The translations under genes were made by a program, and so were the position numbers. From Massilia sp. UMI-21 (GTDB lineage: Bacteria; Pseudomonadota; Gammaproteobacteria; Burkholderiales; Burkholderiaceae_D): a stretch of 64,000 nt of DNA. The notes under the pieces are model-generated. The model saw only the letters and a program-made list of their open reading frames with translations. It searched no databases and had not been told where the DNA came from. The stretch spans positions 3,162,001 to 3,226,000 of the forward strand of contig CP063848.1 of the NCBI GenBank assembly GCA_015277795.1. The letters are read 5' to 3'. Numbering within the stretch: the stretch's first letter is position 1; every line of letters starts with the position of its first letter. Below are positions 23,513 through 33,732 of this stretch, piece by piece.

Positions 23513-26130
23513 ACAAACAGCGTGCGCCGCCCTACCCGGCAGCGCCGGAGCCGGCGGCGGTGGCGGCGCTCGACACCAGCGCGGTCCTGCGCCTGCTGGG
23601 CGTTGGTCCGGACGGTTTGCCGGCAGCCGAGGCCCGCTTGCGCCTGGCGCGCCACGGACCGAACACGCTCGCGCACGCACCAGGCCGCCCACCCCTGCTG
23701 GCCTTCCTGGCCGGACTGGCCCGCCCCCTGCCGCTGCTGCTCCTGGCGCTGGCCGGCCTCGACCTGGCCACCGGCCAGCGTTTCGGCGCCGCCATGATCG
23801 CAAGCATGGTGCTGCTGTCCACGGTGCTCGGTTTCGTGCAGGAATACCGGGCCGACCGCGCCGCCCGGCGCCTGCGGGCAATGGTGCGCACTACGGTCCG
23901 GGTCCGGCGTCCGGCACCTGCCGCGGGCGCCGAGGGCATCGAGACCGAGCATCCCCTCGAGGAACTGGTGCCGGGTGATATCGTCCTGCTGGCCGCCGGC
24001 GACCCGGTGCCGGCCGAGGTACGTTTCATCGAGGCGATCGACCTGTACGTCGACCAGGCTCCGCTCACCGGAGAGTCGCTGCCGGTGCGCAAGCAGGCGG
24101 GCGCGCACGCCGCGGCCGGGGGCGGCGCCCCGGCGCTCGCCGAGCTCGACAACATCGGCTTCATGGGCACCCACGTCACCAGCGGCAGTGCGCGCGCCGT
24201 GGTGTTCGCCACCGGAGCCGGCACCGGCTTCGGCCGGCTCGCTGCCGACCTGGTCCAGCCACGCGAGCGCAGCGATTTCGACCGCGGCATCGCCAGCGTG
24301 ATCTCGCTGCTGCTGCGCATCATGCTGGTCATGGCGCCGCTGGTGATGCTGCTGAACTGGGCCGGCAAGGGCGACCTGCACCAGGCGCTGCTGTTCGCGA
24401 CCGCGGTGGCGGTCGGCCTGGCGCCCGAGATGCTGCCCGTGATCGTCACCGCCAATTTGGCGCGCGGGGCGCTCGAACTGTCCGGCCGCGCGGTGATCGT
24501 CAAACGCCTGGCCGCGGTCCAGACCCTGGGCGCGATCGACGTGCTGTGCACCGACAAGACCGGCACCCTGACCCAGGACCGGGTGGTCCTGGAACGCCAT
24601 ATCGATATCGCGGGACGCGAATCGGAGCGCGTGCTCGATTACGCCTACCTGAACAGTTATTACCAGACCGGACTGCACAGCCTGCTGGACAAGGCGGTGC
24701 TCGGCCATGCCCGCGCGCATGCGCGGCTGCGGCCCGACCTCGGTTGGTGCAAGCTGGGCGAGATTCCCTTCGATTTCGCGCGCCGGCGGATGTCGGTGGT
24801 GCTGCGGGCGCCCGATGGGGCGCGCATCCTGGTGTGCAAGGGCGCGGTGGAGGAAATCACCAGTGTCTGCAACGCCGCCGAGGGCGTGCATGGCCCGGTC
24901 CCGTTCGATGCCGGCCACGCCGGCGACCTGGGCACGGTGACGCAGGGCCTCAACGAGGAGGGCCTGCGGGTGATCGCGATCGCCTGGCGCACGCTGCCGG
25001 ACGACGCCCGGGACCTGGCCGATCCGGCGCTGGAGCACGACCTGACCCTGGCCGGCTACATCGCCTTCTTCGATCCGCCCAAGGATTCCGCCGCCGCCGC
25101 GCTCGCCGCCCTGGCGGCACGGGGCGTGGCCGTCAAGGTGCTCAGCGGCGACAACGCGGCGGTCTGCGCCCACGTCTGCCGGATGGTCGGCATCGCGCCC
25201 GGCACGGTGCTGGAGGGCGCGCGCATCGACGCACTGGACGATGCGGCGCTGAGCCGCGTGGCCATCGACACGACGGTGTTTGCCAAGCTGGTGCCAGCCC
25301 AGAAGACGCGCGTGATCCGCTGCCTGCAGGGCCAGGGACGGGTGGTCGGCTTCCTTGGCGACGGCGTCAACGACGGGCCGGCGCTGAAGGCCGCCGACGT
25401 CGGCATCGCGGTGGACACCGGCGCCGATGTCGCGCGCGAGTCGGCCGACCTGATCCTGATGCAAAAAAGCCTGCTCGCGGTCGACGCCGGCGTGCTTGCC
25501 GGCCGCAAGGTGTTCGGAAACATCGTCAAGTACATCCGCATGAGCGCCAGTTCGAACTTCGGCAACATGCTCAGCGTACTGGGCGCGAGCGTCCTGCTGC
25601 CCTTCCTGCCGATGGCGCCGGTCCAGGTGCTGCTCAATAACCTGCTGTACGACTGCGCCCAGACGGCGCTGGTGACGGACCGGGTCGACCCCGGCTTCCT
25701 GGCGCGCCCGCGCCACTGGGATATCCAGGCCCTGCGCCGCTATGTGCTGTGCTTCGGGCCGATCAGTTCGCTGTTCGACTATGCCGCTTTCGGGCTGCTG
25801 TGGTTCGGTCTCGGCGCGGCCCGCGCGCCGAGCCTGTTCCAGTCCGGCTGGTTCCTTGAATCCCTGCTGTCGCAGACCCTGATCGTGTATGTGATCCGCA
25901 CCGGCGCGGCCCCGGGTCCGGCGAACCGGCCTTCGGCGGCCCTGGCCGTGGCCAGCCTGCTCGTCTGCGGCACCGGGCTCTGGCTGCCGTGGTCGCCCCT
26001 GGCCCCGCTGCTTGGCCTGGTGCCGCCCCCTGCAGCCTACTGGTGGGGGCTGGCGGCGATCCTGGGTGCTTACGTGCTGCTGACCCGCAGCGCCAGGTCA
26101 TGGCTGCTGCGCCGTGTCGAGCGGAGCTGA
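23509..26130 (+). CDS. mgtA: Magnesium-translocating-type P-type ATPase (MgtA/MgtB class)
   Basis: 873 residues, GTG start 23509 in a GTGA overlap with the phaC stop. P-type ATPase motifs: PLTGESLPV, phosphorylated Asp349 in CTDKTGTLTQD, GDGVNDGPALKAADVGIAV. The subgroup is shown by APEMLPVIVTANLARGA, LPFLPMAPVQVLLNNLLYD and CFGPISSLFDYAAFGLLW, which resemble MgtA/MgtB and not Ca2+ or K+ pumps. Imports Mg2+ in known members. There is no obvious Mg2+ riboswitch-type leader because it is translationally coupled to phaC. Confidence 0.88.
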   Translation: MNKQRAPPYPAAPEPAAVAALDTSAVLRLLGVGPDGLPAAEARLRLARHGPNTLAHAPGRPPLLAFLAGLARPLPLLLLALAGLDLATGQRFGAAMIASMVLLSTVLGFVQEYRADRAARRLRAMVRTTVRVRRPAPAAGAEGIETEHPLEELVPGDIVLLAAGDPVPAEVRFIEAIDLYVDQAPLTGESLPVRKQAGAHAAAGGGAPALAELDNIGFMGTHVTSGSARAVVFATGAGTGFGRLAADLVQPRERSDFDRGIASVISLLLRIMLVMAPLVMLLNWAGKGDLHQALLFATAVAVGLAPEMLPVIVTANLARGALELSGRAVIVKRLAAVQTLGAIDVLCTDKTGTLTQDRVVLERHIDIAGRESERVLDYAYLNSYYQTGLHSLLDKAVLGHARAHARLRPDLGWCKLGEIPFDFARRRMSVVLRAPDGARILVCKGAVEEITSVCNAAEGVHGPVPFDAGHAGDLGTVTQGLNEEGLRVIAIAWRTLPDDARDLADPALEHDLTLAGYIAFFDPPKDSAAAALAALAARGVAVKVLSGDNAAVCAHVCRMVGIAPGTVLEGARIDALDDAALSRVAIDTTVFAKLVPAQKTRVIRCLQGQGRVVGFLGDGVNDGPALKAADVGIAVDTGADVARESADLILMQKSLLAVDAGVLAGRKVFGNIVKYIRMSASSNFGNMLSVLGASVLLPFLPMAPVQVLLNNLLYDCAQTALVTDRVDPGFLARPRHWDIQALRRYVLCFGPISSLFDYAAFGLLWFGLGAARAPSLFQSGWFLESLLSQTLIVYVIRTGAAPGPANRPSAALAVASLLVCGTGLWLPWSPLAPLLGLVPPPAAYWWGLAAILGAYVLLTRSARSWLLRRVERS

Positions 26131-26194
26131 GCCTGGGAACGGCGGCGCGGCCCTCAGCGCGCGGCGTGGTTCACGCGACGGTTGCCGGATACGA

Positions 26195-26208
26195 TTGAGC
26201 GGCGTCAA
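26195..26208 (+). promoter_or_regulatory. Candidate degenerate FNR/Anr-type operator before the SYLF gene
   Basis: TTGAG-CGGC-GTCAA, a symmetric variant of TTGAT-N4-ATCAA with one mismatch per half. Its centre is about 65 bp before the ATG at 26267, leaving room for a start site about 41 bp downstream. The spacing agrees with the strong sites in this window; the sequence match is only moderate. Confidence 0.35.
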
Positions 26209-26266
26209 ACCCCTGGCCGCGTGCCCGACTACGCTGCCCGGAGACCAATCACTCAAGGAGAACGCC

Positions 26267-26995
26267 ATGTCCACCACATTCTTGCGTCGGGCGCTGACGG
26301 GCGCCGCCGCCCTGCTCCTGCTGGGCACGGCACCTGCGGTTCCAGCCCAGGACGGACGCCCCGGCGAGGCCGCTTCCGGCGCCGCGCAGGGCCGCGAAAC
26401 CGGTGTCCAGCGCAAGGAAGCCGCCGCCCGCCGCGTCGCCGACGCCGCCGGCGTGGTGCGCACCATGACGGCCACGCCCGCGCTCGCCGAAATGCTCGGC
26501 CGCGCGCGCGGGGTCTACATCGTTCCCACCTTCGGCCGCGCCGCGTTGGGGGTCGGCGCCGAAGGCGGCTCCGGCGTCCTGATGCTGCGCCAGGCCGACA
26601 GCAGCTGGGGCAACCCGGTGTTCTACAACATCGGCGGTATCAGTCTCGGGCTGCAGGCCGGCGCCGAGGGCGGCCCCCTCGCCCTGCTCCTGATGAACCA
26701 GAAGGCGGTCGACAGCTTCCGCAAGCGAAACAATTTCTCGCTCAGCGCAGACGCCGGGCTGACCGTGATGAACTACGCGCGCATGGCGCGCGGCACGACC
26801 GCGGGCGACGTCGTGGCCTGGTCCGGCGGCAAGGGCCTGTTCGGCAATGCGGCGACCATCTCCATCGATGGGGTCCGCTACAACCAGCGCCTGACGCACG
26901 CCTATTATGGCAAGCCGGTCACGGCGCTCGAAGCGATGGACAGCACCACGCCCGAGCAGCAGGCCGCCCCGTTGCGCGCGGCGCTCGGCAAGTAG
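26267..26995 (+). CDS. SYLF/Ysc84-family lipid-binding exported protein
   Basis: 242 residues from ATG 26267 with AAGGAG upstream. Signal peptide to about residue 27 (AVPAQD). The SYLF core is clear: MLGRARGVYIVPTFGRAALGVG, GGSGVLM, WGNPVFYNIGGISLGLQAGAEG, LMNQKAVDSF, AGDVVAWSGGKGLFGNAATI. SYLF proteins bind phosphoinositides or other lipids in eukaryotes; bacterial exported members are of unknown role, often in stress regulons. Convergent with the permease gene, 14 bp between stops. Confidence 0.88.
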   Translation: MSTTFLRRALTGAAALLLLGTAPAVPAQDGRPGEAASGAAQGRETGVQRKEAAARRVADAAGVVRTMTATPALAEMLGRARGVYIVPTFGRAALGVGAEGGSGVLMLRQADSSWGNPVFYNIGGISLGLQAGAEGGPLALLLMNQKAVDSFRKRNNFSLSADAGLTVMNYARMARGTTAGDVVAWSGGKGLFGNAATISIDGVRYNQRLTHAYYGKPVTALEAMDSTTPEQQAAPLRAALGK

Positions 26996-27009
26996 GCCGG
27001 CGGCGCGCT

Positions 27010-28134
27010 TCAGCGCGGCCGCAGGGCCACGCCGAAGCGCGCCAGGCCGAGCGCGAACAGCACCGCGCCGATCGCCAGCAGCGCCAGCAGGGGGCGCCAC
27101 ACCACCTCGATTCCGGCGCCGCGAAACAGGATCGCCTGGCTCAGCTCGACGAAATGCGTGGTCGGCGCCAGCAGCATCAGTTCGCGCAGCACGGAGGGAA
27201 TGCTCTCGCGCGGCGTGGTGGCGCCCGACAGCATCTGGAGCGGCAGCAGGGCCAGGATCACCAGCAGGCCGAACTGCGGCATGCCGCGCGCGGTGGCCGC
27301 CATCAGGATGCCGAGCGAGGTGGTCGCGAACAGGTGCAGGGCGACCCCGAGCAGGAACAGCGTCAGCGAGCCCTGCAAGCCGACCTGCAGCAGGCCGCGC
27401 AGCACCACCAGCAGCGCCACCACGGTGGCCAGCATCACCACCGCCGCCATCGACCACAGCTTGGCCAGCAGGATCTCCACCCCGCGCACCGGCATCGCCA
27501 GCAGGTGCTCGACGGTACCATGCTCGCGCTCGCGGATCAGGGCGGCGCCGCTGAGTATCACCGACAGCATGGTGATATTGCCCACCAGCTCCATCAAGCC
27601 ACCGAACCACGAGGGCGTCAGGGCCGGGTTGAAGCGCGCCCGCACCGTCAGCGCGACCGCCGGCGGCGCCTGCGCGCGCACGCCGCGCACGAAGCTTGCC
27701 ACCTCGCCCAGGGCGATCTGCTCGACGTAGCCGCTTCCGGAAAACGCCTGGCTCATCCGGGTGGCGTCCACGTTCAGTTGCAGGGCGGCCGGGCGGCCCG
27801 CCAGCACCCGGCGCTGGAAGCCGGCCGGAATCACCAGCACGAAGGTGGCGCTGCCGCGGTCCAGGCGTGCGTCCAGCGCGTCCAGCCCGACCTGTTCGGG
27901 CGGCATGAATTGCGGCGGCAGGAAGGCCTGGCGGATCCGCAGCGACAGCGGCGACACATCCTCGTCGACGATCGCGAGCGCGGCCCGGCTCAGGGTATCT
28001 GGCTGGGCGGTCGCGGCGACGTAGACCGCGGCGGTGAAGCTGTACACGATCAGGCCCAGCATCACCGGATCGCGCAGCAGGCTCCACCACTCCTTGATGC
28101 CCAGGCGCCAGACCTTGTGCCAGGACAGGCCCAC
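27010..28134 (-). CDS. ABC-2 type permease (YhhJ-like)
   Basis: 374 residues. N-terminal span (LGLIVYSFTAAVYVAA), a large periplasmic domain of about 150 residues, then five to six spans with the ABC-2 signature (EREHGTVEHLLAMPVRGVEILLAKLW). Partner of the RbbA-type protein whose stop lies 1-2 bp before this start; with the HlyD-type gene upstream it forms a three-gene exporter like E. coli yhiI-rbbA-yhhJ. Substrate unknown. Confidence 0.88.
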   Translation of the reverse strand: MGLSWHKVWRLGIKEWWSLLRDPVMLGLIVYSFTAAVYVAATAQPDTLSRAALAIVDEDVSPLSLRIRQAFLPPQFMPPEQVGLDALDARLDRGSATFVLVIPAGFQRRVLAGRPAALQLNVDATRMSQAFSGSGYVEQIALGEVASFVRGVRAQAPPAVALTVRARFNPALTPSWFGGLMELVGNITMLSVILSGAALIREREHGTVEHLLAMPVRGVEILLAKLWSMAAVVMLATVVALLVVLRGLLQVGLQGSLTLFLLGVALHLFATTSLGILMAATARGMPQFGLLVILALLPLQMLSGATTPRESIPSVLRELMLLAPTTHFVELSQAILFRGAGIEVVWRPLLALLAIGAVLFALGLARFGVALRPR

Positions 28135-28135
28135 G

Positions 28136-30901
28136 CTAGCGCTCCTGCCGCGGCAAGGCCAGGATGGCCAGGCCGAGGATCACCGGGATGGCTGCCAGCA
28201 GCGCACCGAACTCGGCGTGCAGGTCGGCAAACCCGAGGGCCTTGGAAAACACCCCGCGGCTGATGGTCAGCATGTGCGAGGCCGGGTAGGTCTCGCCGAT
28301 CACCCTGCCCGCCCCCTCCAGCGCGGCCACCGGATTGATCAGCCCCCCGAACTGGATCGCCGGCAGCATGGTGCCGATCATGGTCAGGAAGATCGCCGCG
28401 ATCTGGCTGCGGGTGAAGGCCGATGCGAGCAGCCCCATGCCGGTCGAGCAGAGGCAGAACAGGAAAGCGGCCGCCGTGAGGGCCGCCAGGCTGCCCTTGA
28501 GCGGCACGCCGAGCACGGTCACCGCCAGCAGCGTCATCAACATGAAGTTCAGCATGGCAAGCAGCACATACGGGGCCGCCTTGCCAAGCAAAAATTCGCT
28601 GCGCCGCAGCGGCGTGACATACAGGTTGACGATCGACCCCATTTCCTTTTCGCGCACCACCGCCAGCGCCGCCTGCATCGCGGGCAGGTTCAGCAGGAGC
28701 AGGGCGATAATCGCCGGCACCATGGCCGGCATGCTGCGCACGTCGGGGTTGTAGCGAAAGCGCGTCTCGACGCTGACCACAGGCAGTGCGCCCCGGCCAT
28801 CGGTCGCGGCGGCGGCGGCCGCGGCGCCGCGGGTGCGCAGCCAGTCGGCGTGCATGCCCTGCACATAGGCTTCGGCCGTCTCGGCGCGCGGCGGGTTGGC
28901 GCCGTCGATCCAGGCGCCGATCTGGACCGGCCGGCCGCGCCGGAACGCGCGCGCGAAGCCCGGCGGGATCTCGATGGCCAGCGCCAGCTCGCCCGAGCGC
29001 ATCCGGCGGTCCAGCTCGCCATAGTCGGCCAAGGGCGGACGCTCGGTAAAGTAGCGCGAGCCGGACAGGTTCAGGGCATAGTCGCGGCTGAGGGCCGTGC
29101 CGTCACGGTCGAGTACGGCATAAGGAAGATCTTCGACGTCCATGTTCAGGCCGTAGCCGATCACGATCATCAGGATCAGCGAGCCGAGCGTGGCCAACAG
29201 CGCCCGCACCGGATCGCGCCACAGCTCCAGGGTTTCGCGCCGGCTGCATGCGGCCGCCCGGACCAGCCAGTCCGGGCGCGCATCGGGCCGCTGCTGCGGC
29301 GCCCCTGGCGGCAGCGCGGGCGCCGGCACCGAGGCCTCCGGGTCGGCTTCGCGCAACCAGGCCACGAAGGCCTGCTCCAGGCTGGCGGCACCGCGCGCCG
29401 CCTGCAGGGACGCGGGCGCGCCGCAGGCCAGCACCCGACCGGCGTGCATCAAGGCCACGCGGTCGCAGCGCTCGGCCTCGTTCATGAAGTGGGTCGAGAT
29501 GAAGATGGTGACGCCGTCCCGGCGCGAGAGCGCCAGCATTTCGGCCCAGAATCCGTCGCGCGCGACCGGATCGACGCCGGAGGTCGGCTCGTCCAGGATC
29601 AGCAGTTCGGGGCCGTGCACCAGCGCCACCGCCAGCGACAGGCGCTGGCGCATCCCCAGCGGCAGCGTTTCGGGCATGGCATCGAGCACCGGCTCCAGCC
29701 CGAAGCGCCGGGCCAGGTCGGCGCAGCGGCGCTGGCCGGCATCCTCGGGCAGGTCGAACAGGCGCGCGTGCAGCAGCAGGTTCTGGCGCACGCTCAGCTC
29801 GCCGTACAGCGAGAAGCCTTGCGACATGTAGCCGACCCGGCGCCGCCCGCCCAGGTCGTGACGGCGCACCGGTTGGCCCAGCACCCAGGCCTCGCCGTTG
29901 CTCGGCGCCAGCAGCCCGGTGAGCATTTTCATGGTGGTGCTCTTGCCGCAACCGTTCGAGCCGATGAAGCCGAAAATCTCGCCGCGGCCGATGCGGAAAC
30001 TGACGTCGCGCACCGCGACGAACTCGCCGAAGCGCCGCCACAGTCCGCGCGCCTCGACCGCTGGCCCGGCCGCGGACGCCTGGCCGGTGGTCGCGCCCGG
30101 CCCCGCCCCGTCCGGGCGCCGCTGCCCGGCGCGCCGCGCGGGCGGCAGCAGGGCCACGAAGGCATGCTCCAGGTCGGCGCAGCCGGTGCGCGCCAGCAGC
30201 GCGTCGGGACTGCCGGCAGCCAGCACGCGGCCGGCATCGAGCGCCACCAGCCAGTCCATCTGGCGCGCCTCTTCCATGTAGGCCGTGGCCACCAGCACGC
30301 TCAAGCCGGGGCGCGCGCGCCGGATCGCCGCGATCAGTTCCCAGAACTGCACCCGGGCCAGGGGATCGACCCCGGTGGTGGGCTCGTCCAGGATTAATAA
30401 GTCGGGCTCATGAATGAGGGCGCAGCATAAGCCCAGCTTCTGCTTCATGCCACCCGACAACAGCCCGGCAGGGCGTCCCAGGAAGGGCTGCAGGCCGGTA
30501 CTGCGCGACAGCAGATCGATCCGCGCACGCGCCGCCGCCGCGTCGAGTCCGAACAGGCGGGCGAAGAACTGCAGGTTTTCCGCCACCGTGAGCGAAGGAT
30601 AGAGGTTGCGGCCGAGTCCCTGCGGCATGTAGGCAATGCGCGGGCTGAGGCGGGCGCGGACGGCCGCGTGCGCGAGGTCGCCGCCCAACACCTCGACCCG
30701 GCCGTGACGAAAGCGCCGCGCGCCGGCCAGCACCGCCAGCAGGCTGGACTTGCCCACCCCGTCCGGCCCGATCAGGCCGGTCATGGCGCCGGCCGGCAGC
30801 ACCAGGCTGACTTCGTCGAGCGCCGTCACGCGGCGGTAGCGCAGCCGCAGGCCGTTGATCCGCGCAAGCGCCGCCGCGTGCCCGGCCGACGCAGGCGTCA
30901 T
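28136..30901 (-). CDS. rbbA: RbbA-type double ABC ATPase fused to ABC-2 permease
   Basis: 921 residues (E. coli RbbA is 911). ATG 30901 overlaps the stop of the HlyD gene (ATGA). ABC domain 1 has Walker [10 protein letters not shown], signature LLSGGMKQ and Walker [17 protein letters not shown] domain 2 has [21 protein letters not shown] and [13 protein letters not shown]. The C-terminal 370 residues are an ABC-2 permease ([22 protein letters not shown]). E. coli RbbA was described as a ribosome-associated ATPase, but the permease half and the HlyD and YhhJ neighbours argue for an exporter. Position 41 bp-type downstream of an FNR box shared with the divergent Usp gene suggests low-oxygen control. 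Confidence 0.92.
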   Translation of the reverse strand: MTPASAGHAAALARINGLRLRYRRVTALDEVSLVLPAGAMTGLIGPDGVGKSSLLAVLAGARRFRHGRVEVLGGDLAHAAVRARLSPRIAYMPQGLGRNLYPSLTVAENLQFFARLFGLDAAAARARIDLLSRSTGLQPFLGRPAGLLSGGMKQKLGLCCALIHEPDLLILDEPTTGVDPLARVQFWELIAAIRRARPGLSVLVATAYMEEARQMDWLVALDAGRVLAAGSPDALLARTGCADLEHAFVALLPPARRAGQRRPDGAGPGATTGQASAAGPAVEARGLWRRFGEFVAVRDVSFRIGRGEIFGFIGSNGCGKSTTMKMLTGLLAPSNGEAWVLGQPVRRHDLGGRRRVGYMSQGFSLYGELSVRQNLLLHARLFDLPEDAGQRRCADLARRFGLEPVLDAMPETLPLGMRQRLSLAVALVHGPELLILDEPTSGVDPVARDGFWAEMLALSRRDGVTIFISTHFMNEAERCDRVALMHAGRVLACGAPASLQAARGAASLEQAFVAWLREADPEASVPAPALPPGAPQQRPDARPDWLVRAAACSRRETLELWRDPVRALLATLGSLILMIVIGYGLNMDVEDLPYAVLDRDGTALSRDYALNLSGSRYFTERPPLADYGELDRRMRSGELALAIEIPPGFARAFRRGRPVQIGAWIDGANPPRAETAEAYVQGMHADWLRTRGAAAAAAATDGRGALPVVSVETRFRYNPDVRSMPAMVPAIIALLLLNLPAMQAALAVVREKEMGSIVNLYVTPLRRSEFLLGKAAPYVLLAMLNFMLMTLLAVTVLGVPLKGSLAALTAAAFLFCLCSTGMGLLASAFTRSQIAAIFLTMIGTMLPAIQFGGLINPVAALEGAGRVIGETYPASHMLTISRGVFSKALGFADLHAEFGALLAAIPVILGLAILALPRQER

Positions 30902-31986
30902 CCCGCCCCCCGCAGCGCCAGCGCGGGCGGCCAGCTTGCGCGTGGATCGAGACGCACCCAGGCAACGCCCGGCACCCCCGCCTTGACGTAGTCGGCATAA
31001 CGCTGCAGCACTTGCCGGTCGACCTGGGCCTTGACGCGGAACATCAGCTTCTGGCGCTCGCTGGCGGTTTCCACCGATTTCGGCGTGAATTGGGCCGCAC
31101 TGGCGACGTAGGTGACCGTGGCCGGGACGATGAAGCCGGGGGCGGTGTCCAGCTGCAGGCGCACCTCGGCGCCGAGCGCGACGCGCCCGGCGGCCGTCTC
31201 CGGCACGAAGAAAGTCATGAAGACGTCGTTCAGGTCGATCAGGTTCAGCACGGTTCCGCCGCCGGGCAATACTTCGCCGGGCTGGGCCACACGGTACTGG
31301 ACCCGCGCGGCGCGCGGCGCGGTCAGGGCCAGCTCGCGCAGGTCGGCATCGATCCGCGCCGTCGCGGCCAGCGCCACGTCGACGTTCGCGCCTGCCCCCA
31401 CCACCTGGGCCGCGGCCGCCTCGACCGCGGCGGCGGCGGCCTGGCGCTGGGCGCGCGCCGCCGTCACCGCGGCGTCGGCGCCGCGCACCCGGGCCTGGTC
31501 GTCGTCGAGTTCCTGCGACGGCGCGGCCCCGGCCGCCGCCAGCGTGGTCGAGCGGCGCAGCCGGCGTTGGGCGGCGTCCAGTTCGCTCAGGCGCTGGACC
31601 ACGACCGCGGCGGCGGCGGCCTCGTCGCCACGGCGCATCGCCAGCCCGGCCTCGGCCTGCGCCACCGCATCGCGCGCCTGCCGCGCGCGCGCCTGCGCTT
31701 CCGCGCGTTGCGCCAGCAAGATGTCCGGGTCCATGCGCGCCAGCACCTGGCCGGCCTGCACCATATCGCCCTCGTCCACCAGCACCTCGGCGACCCGGCC
31801 CGGCAAGCTGGTCGCGATGTCGATCTCGATGGCTTCGATACGGCCGTTGCCGCTCACGAAGCCCGGGCCCGGTTCCGGGTCCTGTCCACGCCCGCGCAAC
31901 CATGGTCCGGCCACGGCCCCCAGGGCCAGCAAGGCGGCCAGCAACAGCAGTAGTGCGCCGCGGCGCCATCCGCGTAGCGGGATCAT
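30898..31986 (-). CDS. HlyD/MFP-family membrane fusion protein (YhiI-like)
   Basis: 362 residues. N-terminal anchor ([19 protein letters not shown]), biotinyl-lipoyl-like halves ([48 protein letters not shown]) separated by an Ala/Arg-rich coiled coil of about 130 residues (110-235), and a beta-barrel end. Periplasmic adaptor of the RbbA/permease exporter encoded downstream in the same operon. No good ribosome site is visible before ATG 31986. Confidence 0.88.
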   Translation of the reverse strand: MIPLRGWRRGALLLLLAALLALGAVAGPWLRGRGQDPEPGPGFVSGNGRIEAIEIDIATSLPGRVAEVLVDEGDMVQAGQVLARMDPDILLAQRAEAQARARQARDAVAQAEAGLAMRRGDEAAAAAVVVQRLSELDAAQRRLRRSTTLAAAGAAPSQELDDDQARVRGADAAVTAARAQRQAAAAAVEAAAAQVVGAGANVDVALAATARIDADLRELALTAPRAARVQYRVAQPGEVLPGGGTVLNLIDLNDVFMTFFVPETAAGRVALGAEVRLQLDTAPGFIVPATVTYVASAAQFTPKSVETASERQKLMFRVKAQVDRQVLQRYADYVKAGVPGVAWVRLDPRASWPPALALRGAG

Positions 31987-32048
31987 GGCGCGGCGCGACG
32001 GGGAAGCTGGCAGCGCGACGGCAGGCAGCCGCCGGCGCTTGGCGGGAA

Positions 32049-32064
32049 TTTGATGTGCATCAAA
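32049..32064. promoter_or_regulatory. FNR/Anr-type operator between exporter operon and Usp gene
   Basis: TTTGATGTGCATCAAA: both halves match the FNR/Anr consensus TTGAT-N4-ATCAA exactly. Its centre is about 65 bp before the Usp ATG (32121) and about 70 bp before the divergent HlyD ATG (31986), so one site could serve as a class II activator site in both directions. Confidence 0.85.
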
Positions 32065-32120
32065 GCGCTAGCCATGGGAAACCTGAATCCTGTTTGCACT
32101 TCGACAAAAGGGCACCTACC

Positions 32121-32624
32121 ATGTTCCTCGAACGCGTCTGCATCGCCACCGATGGTTCCGACCTGGCCGTCCGCGCCGCCCAGATGGGGGTCTTGCTGGC
32201 CCGCGCGGGCGCGGGACGGGTCGTTGCGGTCTCGGTGGCCCAACCGCACTTTCGCATGCCCGAACACAGCGCGGCCGCGACCGAGGCGCAGGACGCCGCG
32301 GCCGCGCGGACCGAATTCGCGCGCGCCCGCGAGGCCGCCCGCAGTCACGCCGACACCGTGGGCCGTATCGCCCAGGCCAGCGGGGCAAGCTGCGACACCG
32401 CGATCCCGCTGGCGTCCAGGCCCGGGCCCGAGATCGTGCGGGTGGCGGAAGCACACGGCTGCGACCTCATCGTGATGGGGGCGCATGGCCCGAACGATGC
32501 CAATCCCCAGTTCACCGGCAGCGTCGCCCAGTACGTGCTGGCCAACTCGCCGATCCCGGTACTGCTGCTGCGCGACCCGCGCGAAGCCGCGCCGCCGGAT
32601 TTCACCGAAGTCGGGACGGCCTGA
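32121..32624 (+). CDS. Universal stress protein, single domain
   Basis: 167 residues from ATG 32121 (AAAAGGG upstream). UspA fold (VCIATDGSDLAVRAAQMG) ending in the nucleotide loop MGAHGPNDANPQFTGSVAQYVL, in which the Gly/Arg after HG are replaced by PND; ATP binding may be altered. A long Ala/Arg-rich helix (55-80) is inserted compared with short Usp proteins. Behind a perfect FNR-type box; convergent with the alcohol dehydrogenase, 6 bp between stops. Confidence 0.88.
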   Translation: MFLERVCIATDGSDLAVRAAQMGVLLARAGAGRVVAVSVAQPHFRMPEHSAAATEAQDAAAARTEFARAREAARSHADTVGRIAQASGASCDTAIPLASRPGPEIVRVAEAHGCDLIVMGAHGPNDANPQFTGSVAQYVLANSPIPVLLLRDPREAAPPDFTEVGTA

Positions 32625-32630
32625 CACGGT

Positions 32631-33686
32631 TCAAGGCACGATCGCCACTTTCAGGACGCCGTCGCGCTGGTTCGCGAACAATTCGTAGGCTTCCTCGATC
32701 CGGTCGAGCGGGAAGCGGTGCGTCACCAGCGGGCGCAGGTCGACGCGGCCGGACGCCACGATGTCCATCAGCCGTCGCATGCGGTGCTTGCCGCCCGGGC
32801 ACAGTGTGGTGACCAGCCTGTGGTCGCCCAGGCCGGCGGCGAAGGCGTCCACCGGCAGGCTCAGCTTGCCCGAGTACACGCCCAGGCTCGACAGGGTGCC
32901 GGCGGGGCGCAGCGCGCGCAGGCAGCTCTCGAAGGTCTGCTGGGTGCCGAGTGCCTCGATGGCCACGTCGGCGCCACGGCCATCGGTGAGCGCGAGGATG
33001 GCCTCGACCGGATCGGTGTGCCTGAAATCGATGACGTGGTCGGCGCCGAGCCGCCTGGCCATCTCGAGCCGCGCCGGCACCGTGTCGACCGCAATGATCT
33101 TGGCGGCGCCGCGCAGGCGCGCGCCGGCGGTGGCGCACAGGCCGATCGGCCCCTGGGCAAACACCGCCACGGTATCGCCGATGCGGATCGCGCCGTTCTC
33201 GGCGCCGCCGAAGCCGGTGCTCATGATGTCCGGGCACATCAGCACCTGTTCATCGCTCAGGCCGTCGGGAACCGGGGACAGGTTGGCCATCGCGAACGGC
33301 ACGCGGACGTATTCGGCCTGGCAGCCGTCGATCGTGTTGCCGAAGCGCCAGCCGCCGATCGCATGGCCGCCGCACTGCGACTGGTGGCCCTCGAGGCAAG
33401 GGTGGCACTGGCCGCAGGGCGTGATGGCGCCCACCACCACCCGCTGTCCGAGGGCGTAACCCTCTACCCCCGGGCCGAGTTCGGCAATCACGCCGACCGG
33501 TTCGTGCCCGACGGTCAGCCCGGGCGCGACCGGATACTCGCCTTTCAGGATGTGGACGTCGGTACCGCAGATCGTGGTCAAGGTGACCTTGACGATCGCT
33601 TCGCCGGGACCGGCCCGGGGCACCGGCTTGCGCTCGAGCGTGATCCGGCCCGGCCCCTTGAATACTGCCGCTTTCATCATTTCCAT
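32631..33686 (-). CDS. Zinc-dependent alcohol dehydrogenase (MDR family), copy 1
   Basis: 351 residues, ATG 33686 with AGGAGGG upstream. Catalytic zinc ligands Cys near residue 40 (TTICGTDVH) and GHEPVG; structural zinc set CGQCHPCLEGHQSQC with four Cys; Rossmann region VAVFAQGPIGLCATAGARL and VDTVPARLE. Related to Zn-ADHs that reduce aldehydes or oxidise short alcohols with NAD(P). Last gene of a leftward operon hemerythrin-Usp-ADH beginning at an FNR-type box, so aldehyde reduction for redox balance under low oxygen is plausible. Confidence 0.9.
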   Translation of the reverse strand: MEMMKAAVFKGPGRITLERKPVPRAGPGEAIVKVTLTTICGTDVHILKGEYPVAPGLTVGHEPVGVIAELGPGVEGYALGQRVVVGAITPCGQCHPCLEGHQSQCGGHAIGGWRFGNTIDGCQAEYVRVPFAMANLSPVPDGLSDEQVLMCPDIMSTGFGGAENGAIRIGDTVAVFAQGPIGLCATAGARLRGAAKIIAVDTVPARLEMARRLGADHVIDFRHTDPVEAILALTDGRGADVAIEALGTQQTFESCLRALRPAGTLSSLGVYSGKLSLPVDAFAAGLGDHRLVTTLCPGGKHRMRRLMDIVASGRVDLRPLVTHRFPLDRIEEAYELFANQRDGVLKVAIVP

Positions 33687-33732
33687 CGGACCCTCCTGTC
33701 GATGCGGGATGCCCGGGCCGCCATTACCCCGC

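Noticed and set aside
21629..25716. Long leftward frames over phaC and the P-type ATPase
   Set aside because: Shadows of genes with complete catalytic motifs; the composition is that of reversed GC-rich coding sequence.
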